From: Salvia splendens
Taxonomy: Eukaryota; Streptophyta; Magnoliopsida; Lamiales; Lamiaceae
Length of the DNA: 64,000 nucleotides
Assembly (NCBI RefSeq): GCF_004379255.2
Contig: NC_056039.1
Span: 4,656,501 to 4,720,500, forward strand
Direction: 5' to 3'
The translations under genes were made by a program, and so were the position numbers. Shown here piece after piece: positions 1 to 11,254 of the stretch. Position 1 is the first letter of the stretch. Each line of letters starts with the position of its first letter. The notes beneath the pieces are model-generated. The model made no database searches and was not told where the DNA came from. It saw only the letters and a list, made by a program, of their open reading frames with translations.

Positions 1-245
1 CTGAATTGTGGTCTTGTATCCTCCTTAGAAGCTTGGACTCACAATCGTTGGCTTATATATGTTCTAAAAAGGGGATCAGCCTTCGAAGAACAAGATACCT
101 CAGTAACATTTGTAAGAGACGACACGCACATAGACAGACAAAACGCACATAGACAAATAAAAAAGACGAAAAACAAGTAAAAAACAAAGAAAGCACATAC
201 CCCTAGGACCGAACTAGACACAAGACTGACTGACCGGACTGTCTC

Positions 246-647
246 TTACAAATGGAACTTCTTGAGGTTGGAAATGTGCCATGTTCGGGGTACTTGTTCT
301 CCTGACATGTGGGTCAATTTGTAAGACCCTTTGCCGAGGACTTCTGACACCCGATATGGACCTTCCCATGTGGGTTCGAGTTTGCCCAGCTTTTCTGCTC
401 GGCTTACTTCGTTGTTTCTCAAGACGAGATCTCCCACTTGAAATTGCAGCTTTTTCACCCTTTGGTTATAATACTGGGCTACTTGCTCCTTGTACTTGGC
501 TGCTTTTATGCAGGCCAATTCTCTTCTTTCTTCGGCCAGATCTAGTTCGGCTCTCAGTCCGTCATCATTCATTTCTGAGGAGAAATTTAGAGTTCGGGGA
601 CTGGGTACGCCGATCTCAACCGGAATCACGGCTTCAGTGCCGTACAC
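246..647 (-). pseudogene. Integrase C-terminal remnant of the gypsy element
   Basis: This piece equals the last about 130 residues of the pol protein encoded at 16823-20086, with a few substitutions. It begins at the VYGTEAVIPVEIG segment, carries the GPY/F-like WEGPYRV module and ends in NLKKFHL. The catalytic core is absent. The reading frame does not continue from the upstream gag frame, so it is probably not translated. The break is a structural deletion, not sequence decay, since the remaining residues match the intact copy well. Confidence 0.85.
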
Positions 648-1887
648 CAGAACGCTTTGGTTTTTCGAACATATCGGAATGCAGTTCGAAAATTTCCGCT
701 CTCGACTTGTTCAATGGTACGAACTGAGCGGGCGGCTTCTCAGGATTGAGACGTGGCCCCAATCGGTCTTGCACCGGAGTCCTTTGAATCCTTTCAAAAG
801 GAGTTCGGCGAGGATGTCCCTGATCGCCAAAAGGAGTTCGGCGAGGATGTCCCTGATCGCTATGATCGGGCTTCCTCCTGTCTCCTCGGGATGAGCTGTC
901 TAAAGACCGTTTGCGACGGTCTGCCTCATCGGCACGGGAGAACTGGTCCGCAATGTCCCACATCTCTTGAGCTGTTTGCGGACTGCATTCCACGAGCTTT
1001 CTGTAGAGAGCTCCGGGCAGGATTCCATTTTGGAATGCCGAAATGACAAGTAGATCATTGAGATCATCTACTTGTAGGCATTCCTTGTGGAATCTCGTCA
1101 TAAAGTCGCTGATCTTTTCGTCGCGACCTTGACGTATAGAAAGCAGCTGAGCCGAAGTGATTCGGGCTTCCGCTTTCTGAAAGAACCTCCTGTGGAAAGC
1201 ATCCATTAGATCTCGGTAAGATCTAATGCTGCCTTGGGGGAGGCTATCGAACCACCTTCTTGCGTTCCCGATAAGCAGCTCAGGAAACAGCTTGCACATA
1301 TGGACCTCATTGAGACCCTGGTTCGCCATGTTATACTGATAGCGTCCCAGGAAGTCATGAGGATTCACTAACCCGTCATAAGTCATCGACGGAGTTCGGT
1401 AGTTCTGTGGCAAGGGAGTTCGGGTGATATCGTCCGAGAACGGAGTCTTCAATGCTCCGTACATGGCGAACCCGACATCTCTTCGGTATGGAGGAGATGG
1501 AGTTCTCCTGTGATTCCGGTACCGAGGAGGAACAGGAACATGTCGGGGTTGAGGATTCTTCTTCCTGGAAGACACGGCACTACTGCGGTAGTGACTTTCA
1601 TGTCTGGATGAGGAGGGAGAATCCACCGTTTTCATCTCCGGCTTTTGGCCCTTTTGCAGGAAAATTAAGAACTCTTCCTGCTTCTCGGCCAAAAACAACT
1701 TGACAGCCTCGTTCAAATCGGGCTGCTGGGAAGACTCGGTGCGATGAGTCTTTGAGCGGCTTGTTCCTTCTCCGTGAGAACTGGAAGTAGATTTCTCCCG
1801 AGGCTGTTTTCCAGACCTGCGGGCTGGACTAGCTTCCTCATGGTTATCACGAACGGTATTATGGGTGTTACGTGATCTGGTATGCAT
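634..1887 (-). pseudogene. Truncated gag of the gypsy element
   Basis: The N-terminal about 410 residues match the gag of the complete copy at 20120-22201 and start at the same MHTRS methionine. The retrotransposon gag core (RWFDSLP through GALYRKLVE) is intact. A 33-bp tandem duplication around 797-862 repeats the segment GDQGHPRRTPF. After MFEKPKR the frame runs into the deletion junction and stops within a few codons, so the zinc-knuckle and protease regions are lost. A shortened capsid-like protein could be made, but no enzymes. Confidence 0.85.
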
Positions 1888-1972
1888 TTTTTTTTTTTTT
1901 TTTGGGTGGAAAAAGGGTCAAAAATTCGCTTTATCACAAATTTGGTTCTCTGTTTCCCACAGACGGCGCCAG

Positions 1973-2596
1973 TGATGATTGGGCGAATTTTTGATAGTAA
2001 TAAATGCGGGTAAAAAAAATATAGATCACGACACAAGGAATTACGTGGTTCGATTTACTGAGGTAAATCTACGTCCACGGGAAGAAAGGAGGGCAAGATT
2101 GTATTGCTTGATCTGGTTTACAGCTTACAAATACAGACTTGCTATATGATATTTGATGTATAGAGAGCTTTTCTTCCTCCCCAGTCTATCTGATCTAAGT
2201 TCTATTTATACATTGAACTAAGATCGTGGCTTGCATCACCACTAACTAGGTCGTGGATGTCGTGGAGGTCATGAGATCCTGCATGGGTCCACTATCTCTT
2301 TGTTTGGTCCGCTATCCTGCATGAGATCCTGCATGAGTTGACACCACTAAATAGATCGTGTAGTGGAGGTTCTGCATGAGTCCACTATCTCCCAGTTCGG
2401 TCGAATACTGAGACCGAACTGCTGAACTATTGCCGAGCAGCTTTTGCCGATCTGAGAGTAGAGCTTGATTGGTCGGCTTTTACCGAGCTGTAGGCTGGGG
2501 CCGAACTCTTTGGTAATGCCGAACTGATACTCTTCCTTGGGCTTTGGGCTGATGGGCCGTCACTGCTATTGGGCTTGTTTAGTACGTACCCCATCA
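1973..2596 (-). repeat. 5' LTR of the deleted gypsy element (624 bp)
   Basis: It begins TGATGATTGG and ends CCCATCA on the plus strand, giving TG...CA ends. Next to it lies GGCGCCA (primer binding site, minus strand). It is about 80 bp shorter than the LTRs of the complete copy and differs by several small indels, so it is a different and probably older insertion. The conserved LTR hairpin lies at 2043-2080. Confidence 0.85.
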
Positions 2597-2940
2597 TAGC
2601 ACATCTTCAATAATTAGATATCTAATCCCAATATTTGTTGTTGATAACCAAAGGGAAGTAATTCAAGAATCCTATGGTTAAAAATCAACATGGATCGGGT
2701 ACACCTAAAGGCCATAATTAATTGTCATTTCCATCGCATGATTAACATTTGAGACACTTGCTTTTATTCACTTAAGATATAATGCATTTTAAATTTTAAA
2801 AGAAGTTAGTACATGATTTTTTTTCTCCATCCACCATTAAATCTCATTTTTCACTGTTGTTATTTTCAATAAGTAAATTGTACTATATTCTAATAACTCA
2901 TTTATTTATAATTCATTATAAATCTAATATATATAAAATA
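2597..2940. other. AT-rich intergenic DNA
   Basis: No coding or RNA signal is visible. It is the right flank of the gypsy insertion and runs up to the TA target of the first MITE. Confidence 0.6.
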
Positions 2941-3195
2941 CTCTCTCCGCCCCATAAAAATATGGGCGGATGAGATGACACGGGAATTAAAGTAAAATTG
3001 GTAAAGTAAGAGAGATGGGGAGAATGATATGGTAAAGTAAGAGAAAGGAGGAGAATAGTAGTTAAATTAGAGTTAGTGGATAGTGAGATCTACATTATTA
3101 AATTGATATAACTTTCCAAAAATAGAATGCACTTATTTTTGTGGGACTGACGAAAATGAAAAGTGCACATATTTTTATGGGACGAAGGGCAGGAG
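2941..3195. mobile_element. Stowaway-like MITE, copy 1
   Basis: The left end CTCTCTCCGCCCCATAAAAA and the right end (TTTTTATGGGACGAAGGGCAG) are inverted repeats of the CTCCCTCCGTCCCAT type, preceded by TA. The body (GATGACACGGGAATTAA, AAGTAAGAGAGATG) is clearly homologous to 4605-4855. It has no coding capacity. The right end is mutated, suggesting age. Confidence 0.7.
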
Positions 3196-3405
3196 CAAAC
3201 GCAGAAATATTTATCGATAGGAGCTGAGATTCTAAATTTTGTTTTAGAGTATATTTTTGAGTAATTTAAATAATTTATACGGGCTTTTACATTATAATTT
3301 ATACTAAATTTGTAGAAATTTTAAAAATAATTAATAGAAAAAACTTTTTTTTTAAAATTATTAAGGGCTTAAGCCCCTCCACCATTACACATGGGTCCGC
3401 CCATG
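3196..3405. repeat. Small dispersed repeat with GGCGGACGCAG / GGGTCCGCCCATG ends
   Basis: An AT-rich body lies between a decayed ACGCAGAAAT start and a conserved end with CTTAAGCCCCTCCACC and GGGTCCGCCCATG. The same body occurs at 38563-38735, and the same left end and CTTAAGCCCCT motif occur at about 23119 and 24320. It is probably a MITE-like or solo-end repeat; the superfamily is uncertain. Confidence 0.45.
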
Positions 3406-3538
3406 ACGGAGGAGTATAAGATTCACATTTAACTAACTTTTTCCATGCAACTATTTTTTATGTTTTAAAATTTATGCAACTTCTTTTTACGTTTTATAAT
3501 TTATATTGCATCAAAGTAGAATATTTAATGACAACTAT

Positions 3539-4284
3539 TGATGCGAATCAGGGTAGCGCTAAACCAAGGAAAGTGAGGTGAAAGAGTTGACAATGAGCCA
3601 AGCCGCAACTGGAGTCAGATTCGAGCAACGATTCGCCTATCCATATGATGTCCAAATGCTCTTCAAAGACCACCATTGTCTTTTTCATCGAAAGAGCTTC
3701 GCGCGAGGGTCACCACTCACCACAAAGTAACCATAGCTCGGCCATGGATTTTTCCAAACATTCATCTCACGCAACATGGGGGGGGACTCTCACAAAGGAG
3801 ACACTCTTTTTGTCTAAACTCAATTTAATCTAATCTTAATCTATTACAAATGATAGAAAAGACCATATTTATAGATGTGGGAGATTGGGAGATGAAATGT
3901 CACTCAAACTAGGGTTAGAATATGAAAAGACACTTAAAATAATTCAAAATTCCGCCTTTTGAATTCTTCCTGGACACAAAACGCCCGGTCGGGTGTTTTC
4001 ATGCATGAAAACACCCTCCCACGTGAACTTTATGGAGCCTCTTTTGGTTGACTGCGCAACTTTCGTAAAACGACCATAACTTACTCATTCGAGCTCCGAT
4101 TGAGTCGTGCAAGATACTCACGCGAAGCTCTTTCGATGAAAAAGACAATGGTTGTCTTTGAAGAGCATTTGGACATCACATGGATAGGAGAATCGTTTCT
4201 CAAATCTGCCCCCAGTTGCGGCTTGGTACATTGTCACCTCTTTCAACTCACTTTCCTTGGTTTAGCGCTACCCGGATTCGCATA
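3539..4284. mobile_element. Element with about 165-bp terminal inverted repeats (foldback/MULE-like)
   Basis: The left arm (about 3541-3704) and right arm (about 4120-4283) are inverted copies of each other. They start ATGCGAATC-GGGTAGCGCTAAACC and end at GAAGAGC...AAAGAGCTTCG. The core of about 415 bp has no ORF; the two short ORFs here are mirror readings of the arms. AACTAT occurs just outside both ends and may be a short target duplication. Long inverted arms without coding suit a non-autonomous foldback or Mutator-like element. Confidence 0.65.
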
Positions 4285-4604
4285 AACTATGAGAGTATTT
4301 TTGTATGTTTAGGTAATAAAATGTATCCGAGCTAAGTAGGCATGAGAGATGTAATTCATGTTCGACTACAATTTCAAAAATGAAGATAAATAATGTCCAA
4401 ACAAAATAATGAGATGGGTTACACTATACCTGTACAACTTTATTTCAAATAAATCATTTAATATTGTGATATAAATTTGTGATATAAATTTGAAACCCAT
4501 TATCAAAATTTTACTATAACCGCATAGAATCATCTTGGTGAGTCACCTTTCGCTTTTTGTATAATTAGAAGTTCATGAAAATACTTAAAAAGATAATACT
4601 GATA

Positions 4605-4855
4605 TTCCCTCTATCACATAAAAATATGCGCGAATGATATGACACGGGAATTAAGATAAAATTGATAAAGTAAGAGAGATGAGGAGAATGATATGGTAAA
4701 GTAAGAGAGAGGAGGAGAATGGTAGTTAAAGTAGAGTTACTGAATAGTGAGACCTACATTATTAAATTGATATAACTTTCCAAGAATGAAATGCATATAT
4801 TTTTGTGGGACGGACGAAAAGGAAAAGCGCACATATTTTTATGGGACGGAGGGAG
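4605..4855. mobile_element. Stowaway-like MITE, copy 2
   Basis: It is 251 bp, flanked by TA on both sides (4603-4604, 4856-4857). The right end reads ATGGGACGGAGGGAG and the left TTCCCTCTATCACAT, inverted repeats of one another. The body is homologous to 2941-3195. Confidence 0.75.
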
Positions 4856-4873
4856 TAAACAACTTAGCTCATA

Positions 4874-5409
4874 CTTCCTCTGTCCGTGAATAGGTTCCAT
4901 TTTTTTTATTTTGGTCCGTCCGTGAATAAGAGTCACAATTCATATTTACCATAAATGGTAAAGAGACCTCATATTCCACCAACTCATTCCACTTATATAC
5001 ATTTAAAGCTAATATATACAAGTGGGACTTATATTCCACTAACTTTCTTCCACCCTCTTTTCTTAATACTCCCTCCGTCCCACAATAATTGTCACTCTTA
5101 TTGTGGGCAAGAGTTTTAAGAAATGTAAAGAAAAGTGAGTCGGAAAAGTTAGTGGAACGTGAAACCCACTTTTTATATTGGTTTTATAATAAAATGTGAG
5201 TTAAGTGAGTTAGTGGAATGTGAGACCTACTTACCATTTATAGTAAAAGTGAAGTGTGACTATTATTGTGTGACGGACCAAAATAAAAAAAAGAGTGACA
5301 ATTATTGTGGAGCGAAAAGAGTATTTTTAAAAATCCGTGTCAGATAGAAATGTGACTCCTATTCGCAAACAGAGATAGAAATGTGACTCATATTCGCAAA
5401 TAGAGGGAG
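4874..5409. mobile_element. MITE interrupted by a second MITE
   Basis: The outer left end (CTTCCTCTGTCCGTGAATAG) pairs with the outer right end (TATTCGCAAATAGAGGGAG), with TA on both sides. The middle is taken up by another MITE (5069-5321). A segment near the right end (AGATAGAAATGTGACTC) is repeated, so the right end is partly duplicated. Confidence 0.6.
5069..5321. mobile_element. Nested Stowaway-like MITE
   Basis: The left end CTCCCTCCGTCCCACAATAA mirrors the right end (AATTATTGTGGAGCGAAAAGAG). TA flanks both sides at 5067-5068 and 5322-5323. It lies wholly inside the 4874-5409 MITE and so inserted later. Confidence 0.7.
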
Positions 5410-5411
5410 TA

Positions 5412-8400
5412 TATGGTTTTTAATACTTATCTAACAGATTAAAGGTTTCAATCATAGTACAGCTTCACTGTTTATCCTCTTTAAAGAAAAATAATAATGA
5501 CGTTAATATAGATGCAATTGTGTAATAATTAAAAAATGAGCTGATCATATTCTTTTAATTTGATACTTACTACTCTATAAAGGAAAAATAAACAGGCCTA
5601 CGACAAGAGACGTACGCGCGCAGTCAGCAGAGTAGAGAACAAAAAGTTCAACCTCTAAAGCGCAGCTATTCCACACGTGTCGCTCTACCAGTAACTCCCA
5701 CATGACCCATCTACTTCTGACCATGTGCCGCCGCGCAACACGACAATATTAATTGTTTATGCCTCCATTAATTAATCTATCTTAATTCCGGTTTAGTTAC
5801 ATCTATTTCATTCATTATGAATCGAATTACAGTATTTGCTAAATATATAAGTTTTCATAATGCAGCTTTCTGCTTAAAGTTGCTAGATCTGTGCTAAAAA
5901 ATTGAACTTTTGACACCATGTATTTTAATGGAATGTGGATCAATAATTTGTTTACCTGAAAAGTTTTTTCTTTTCTTTCAAGAAACTCTCTGTCTGAATT
6001 TAAACTTTTGACTTAGAATAGCATGAGACTTTAAATTTTTCTGATCAATGAACTTTTAGTTTTTGGATGGTGATTAGTTAGAAGATATTGGTATGTGTTT
6101 AAAACTAAGTTTGTATGTAAAAATCACGAACTTAATCAAATCCTGATCCATTATACACTTTAATTTTGAAAAAAAATCACGAATTTTCATAAATTCACAA
6201 CTATCTCACAACGTTTTTTTCCTAGTAAAATGTGTTGCTAAGTTGTCACCCACATATGAAAATTTAGTCACGTAGATAAATAGCGAGCAAACTTGGATTA
6301 ATATGATTACATACATGGACGACAAAACAATATCGTTTTGAGCCTAAAAAACTATACAAAAGTTAAATAAATTCATTTCTCTGGCCATTCTCGACTCATT
6401 CATCTCCATCTCTCTCACAGAGTCACGGTCCAACCTTACACATCGTCCATATCATGTTATTGACAAACCACTGCCTCCATGTAGATTTTTTTGTGTGTCA
6501 ACTAAGCTTCATCAGTTTTCCCTAAATTTGGTTAGAAGGGACAATTTTTTTAAACTTCTTGATTTATATTGAAATTTTGACAATGCCAGCTAAACCATAT
6601 ATGAGCATATTTTTCATGATTTTATAGACATTTAATTTTTTTATTATTAAAATTTAGTGTTTATTCTATAGGAATACCCATGGATTAATGAATGTTAGTA
6701 GTAGTACATTATTTTAATATAAAAATATTTAAATAAAACATTTTCATTCGAGTAATTTCGATCCATTTAAACTTTTAAAGGCGATGGAGGTAATATGAGG
6801 ATCAACTCCATTGCGTTTTCTTCTCAATCTCACCAAAAGAGATTATATTAAGTCAAAACACGGTTATAGTAATAATGATAGTGCATGAAAAAGCGCATGA
6901 TTAGGTCGACCGGTAAAGTCGTTACTCGTTAGCTACTTTAAGGAGGGAAAAAGGTTAAACGGTCTCCACTTTCATCGACAGTTGCTTCGGTGCAATAAAA
7001 AAGATCCTTCATAAAGAAATTAATTAGTAGTAATATTAACATTTTCCAAATGGGATAGAATCATAGAATTAGCCTACGCCCCTATGCTATAAACCCTACT
7101 TAATGTGGATTGAGATGCATTATTAATTTATTAAGGTTGGTTTCTTCAGTCTAATGCTACACTTATTTATTGTATTTTTTTGCTTGTGAAAGAGTAAGAT
7201 ACACTTAAATGTATTGGGTCAATGAAATTGTAATAAACGTTAGGCGTATATGTTTTTAGGGAAGGTAAAATATTGTAAAGTTGAAAATAATTTTTCTGAT
7301 CGATGCTACATTTCAATAAGGAAATCTATCTTAGTCAAGATTGTGTTCTAATATATGAATGCTAGTATTCTACTTGGATTGAATTTACGACCTAATTTCA
7401 TCATCATCATCATCATCCTCACAGCCACATTTATGGATATTGTAAGACCTTTCTTTACCTTTGCTCTGTCTTAAGTTAAGTTATAATAAAAAAATTAAAA
7501 CTTACTATCGCCCTGTAAATTAACTAAAATAATAATAACCCTTGATAATATATCCAAACAACACGTCAACACCATTAGTCATTTACCAGGGCTTATAAGC
7601 ACAAGTTGAAATAATCTGACACAAAATAATTAACATTACAATTTTTTAGTAAAATAAATATCGACTTATAAACTATTTGACCTACTTATTATGCCTCCAA
7701 TACACGTATATTTATGGTATTCACGTATATTATTATAAGGGGTTAACTTGTAAGGGATGAATGTTGCATTTTTCATATTTTATGAGGAATAAATGTATAA
7801 TTAAGACGATCTAGATACCTAGGAGATGTGGTAATAGTTTACGTGGGAATGCATGTGTGTATATACGCATTCGTGCTGCTCAAACAGTTGGATGCCGAGA
7901 GAGAAAGTCGGTAGATACATTGTACATAAGCCCATTCTTAATATTTTAAACCTAACTTTTGTCATCTTTGGACTTTCCAAATTTAATTATATACCTAAAC
8001 ACAATTACTACAATTTACAAATACTCAAATTTGTCGTCTTGCACTAAGCAATTTAATTTTTTGAAGAGCGATGCAGCGGCGGAGGGAGAAAATAATAATA
8101 GCAGGGGTTTCGACTTCATTGTTTTCTGGAGTATTGTGTTAGATTAGAAATAGCAACAGAAACAAGAGTTCAAATTTCATACTAGTATGTTATAGTAATA
8201 ATTTTTGGAGTAAAAAATTAATGATATGGACATATGACAATCATATTGTAGATTTTTATTTTCTCTTTCTGCAACTATCGTTGGACGCATCACATGAAAA
8301 TCATGTGTCCTAAATTTTTACTCTACTATACTTCCCAAACTCCTATAGTAAAGAAGTGGGATAATTTTTTTCGGAAAAAACCATCCCCAATTAAATTACT

Positions 8401-10127
8401 CGTATTACTACTCCTATTTAGTTAGCAGTATTGTAGGGGTAGTTTGTGAAATTTTAATTTGCGTGAAAAGATTACCCGTAAGTTAAAAAGATTAACCGTA
8501 ATCCAATTCCATAATATTCACGTTACATGTCACGTTGCCTTTGAAACTGGATAATTTTTTAAAATTAGGATTATAAAAAATGAGAAAGGAAACGGCTTGT
8601 CGGGGGATAAAATAATAAATGAATAAATAATTATATATTTAATACTTTTAGTCTATCCAGTGGAATACGTCAGCCATGTTCAGTTTCTCTGTTGGACTCG
8701 GGTTATTTTCTTGCATTTTTTAGACATATATATATAAACCTAATTAAACTTTAGATTCTAACGAATCTAGGGATTATAATAGCTCATCCAATTAAGGTAT
8801 TCCTTCGATTCTAGTTTAATTACAATTTAGTTTTCTTAATTCTTATGATATATGTTTAAATATTTGTTTTTGTGAAAGAAACCAAAAACGAAAATAAAGG
8901 AATAATATGCAAATTTATTGTATTAGTAGTCCCTTCTCTTCTCGCATTTGTGTATTAAACTCAAAATTATTATTGTCGAGCGTGTTTGATTCCAATGGGT
9001 GGATACAAACAAATTTAATACCCCTAAGTTTAATGAAAGATAAATTTGCATTAACGACACAATTGTATTAAATGGAAAGTCCTACGAACTTACCAAAATA
9101 ATAATAACCGTAAGTTACATAAAATGTCGCTATTGTATATTTAATGACAGCAAAACTATCAAAAATTAACATCATAATTAATAAAATTCGAATATACTAT
9201 ACTCAGCAACGAGGAGCGTTACCCAAATTGCCAAAGACAAACTTTATGAAGTTTTACATTGTCAACGAGTAATACAAAATTAACAAGTTAATTAGTTCTA
9301 ATGCCATGGAAACAAATCTTAGCTTTTGATTATGAATTTTGGACGGAAACAAATCATTTAATTAAATTTGATAACGAAGGATAATTTCACTCCAACATGT
9401 GATAATAATACTTTCTCCATCCCATAAAAATAAGAGAGATTTTTTTAAAAAGAAAATTTCAAACTAAATGCAGGTCTTAAAAACGCAGTTAATGATGAAA
9501 CCCTAATTTTAACAACCGGAATAAGGAGGGAAAATGAACAGTAAAAAGTTCAAAAAGGGTCTAATTAAGAAAACAGTGAAATATATAAAAAGAAAGTTAT
9601 TTAATGATACTTAGCTTTCCTTAACTAACAAAACCGCGTAATCAACAACAGCTCGCTTTTATATTTACCATTGAGAGGTTCAAAAAATGAATAGCCATTT
9701 CTCAATTGCAAATTATTAAAGCATATCTAGATCGATTTAGCCATGGACAACATAGAAAAATAAGTACAAAATTGGAGTAATTAATATAAAATATTACTCA
9801 AGGATAACTATAATTCTCAAAATAAATCCTTAATTATAATGCTAATTAAAATAACATTTTTTTGTCCAAAAGTCCTCATGATCACAAGCCTACCTGCACC
9901 GATTATTTTAAGAGAATATGCTATTTGAACATCCTAACAAAATAAGCACATTATTTTATAGTGGAAGGGTATGTTTTCTTTAATGCAAATAAGGTAAGAG
10001 AAGACTTTATTTTATTTTATTTTGGAAGGTCTCATTTTTTTCTCTGTCACAATTATGATTTTGAATGGGAATTGAATAGCAGTAAGGTTCCTTGCTGATT
10101 TCTTGTCCTTTATTGACCTCTCCACTC
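5412..10127. other. Gene-free AT-rich region
   Basis: No ORF of recognisable family, no tRNA and no complete transposon is seen in these 4.7 kb. The only compositional outlier is about 5590-5750, richer in GC and holding ACACGTGTCGC (G-box/ABRE-like). A TCATCATCATCATCATC microsatellite lies near 7400, and a MITE-end-like CCATCCCATAAAAATAAG sequence lies near 9417. Confidence 0.5.
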
Positions 10128-10134
10128 TATATAA
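10128..10134 (+). promoter_or_regulatory. TATA box of the DUF1635 gene
   Basis: CTCTATATAACC lies about 80 bp upstream of the start codon at 10213, a suitable distance for a short 5' leader. Confidence 0.55.
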
Positions 10135-10212
10135 CCATCATATTTTTGTCTCTCATCAAAACTCCCCCTCTCTGCAACATTTTTACACTAATTCAACATT
10201 ATCAGTGACAGA

Positions 10213-11254
10213 ATGGGAGAGATGGCTTCTCTTTGGAGTTATGCAGAGGTACCCAATTTTGATCTGTAGTTAATTCTTCATTTTCTATATCAACATTTTC
10301 TTCCAAAAAATGTTCACACATTCTTTCATTTATTCATCATGTTCAAACTAAAAAAAAAGAAGTAAATGTCTGAAGATTCAGTTATGCAATGAGAGTCTGT
10401 TCTAATTAGTAAATCATTAAATCAATAATAGCTTATTCTCGTTTATCTGATATGACTCGAACTATGACTTAAATCCCTAATCTATTGATCAGAAGGGAAG
10501 TTCTTTATTAATTGAGTCAATGCTTCATCATCATTTTTTTCCTAACATTTGAAATGATGTCTGAATTACTCAGCATGGAGAAATGGATCAATTGGGGCAA
10601 AAGCTGCTCTACACGAGTCTAGAACTCGAAAAACTGAAATCCGAAGCCATGGAAGAAATGGGGAAAAACAAAGAATACGTGAATCAACTCATCCAGCTCC
10701 TCAAATTCGCAATCAACGAGCGAGACGAGGCGCGGAAGCAGCTTGACGACCTGATCAGCGCCTCCGCCGGCACGGAAATGTTTTACGGCGGCGCCGACAG
10801 CCCTCTTCTCAATCCGCCGGCGGCGAAGGCGAATTCGAGCATAACCGAATCCAACAGCTTCTCCGAAACGCACAACTACCAGTCCCCCGTGGAATCCTTC
10901 TTCGACGCCGCCGTGGATCGGGCGGCGCTGGTGGTGGAGAGCCTCGCGAAGGGGAGGGTTCTGCCGCGGAAGGGGATGCTGCTGCAGGCGGTTCTGCAAG
11001 CGGGGCCGCTGCTGCAGACGCTGATGGTGGCGGGGCCGCTGCCGCGGTGGCGGAATCCGCCGCGGATGCGGCCGTTTGAGATGCCGGCGGTGGGTATCGG
11101 AGGCGGCGAGGCGGAGTTTGCTCCTGGACACCAGATGATGGGTGGTTCGATTGGGTCGAATCTGGGGGATTTTAGTTTTGGGAATAATGCTTCTTTGGTT
11201 AGTAGTAATAGCGGCGGCTGTTTCCGGTTGCCCAAACGCCAGAGGTTCTGTTGA
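10213..11254 (+). CDS. DUF1635 family protein, 238 aa, two exons
   Basis: The model is join(10213..10248, 10574..11254). Exon 1 encodes MGEMASLWSYAE and ends at GAG|GTACCC; exon 2 follows CAG at 10573 and continues in frame with HGEMDQLGQKLLYTSLELEKL. The N-terminal half is the family's coiled-coil signature (QKLLYTSLELEKLKSEAMEEM, NKEYVNQLIQLLK, ERDEARKQL). The C-terminal half has the second family block, LPRKGMLLQAVLQAGPLLQT followed by AGPLPRWRNPP. The family is plant-specific and uncharacterised; some Arabidopsis members are labelled as HMG-box-like, which I cannot support from this sequence. The ORF is intact and GC-rich against an AT-rich background. Starting at the exon 2 methionine (10583) would drop the conserved LWSYAE segment, so the two-exon model is preferred. 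The C-terminal KRQRFC is a possible basic signal. Confidence 0.9.

Larger units (their letters stand above)
1..2596 (-). mobile_element. Ty3/gypsy Tat-lineage element, internally deleted and cut by the window edge
   Basis: On the minus strand this reads 5' LTR (1973-2596), gag, then directly the integrase C-terminus and the 3' untranslated tract, which runs off the window at base 1. It is closely similar to the complete element at 15437-22985. Relative to that copy about 3.8 kb (gag C-terminus, protease, RT, both RNases H, most of integrase) is missing, and the two parts are joined near 646-653. It cannot be autonomous. The 3' LTR lies outside the window, so target duplications cannot be checked; TAGCA follows the LTR at 2597. 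Confidence 0.9.

Noticed and set aside
3645..4285. Two short ORFs (3645-3833 and 4100-4285) in the long-inverted-repeat element
   Set aside because: They are mirror readings of the same inverted arms; no independent protein signal.
10619..11131. Minus-strand ORF of 170 codons opposite the DUF1635 gene
   Set aside because: It is the antisense shadow of a GC-rich exon, with Arg/His/Gln-rich low-complexity composition and no family features.
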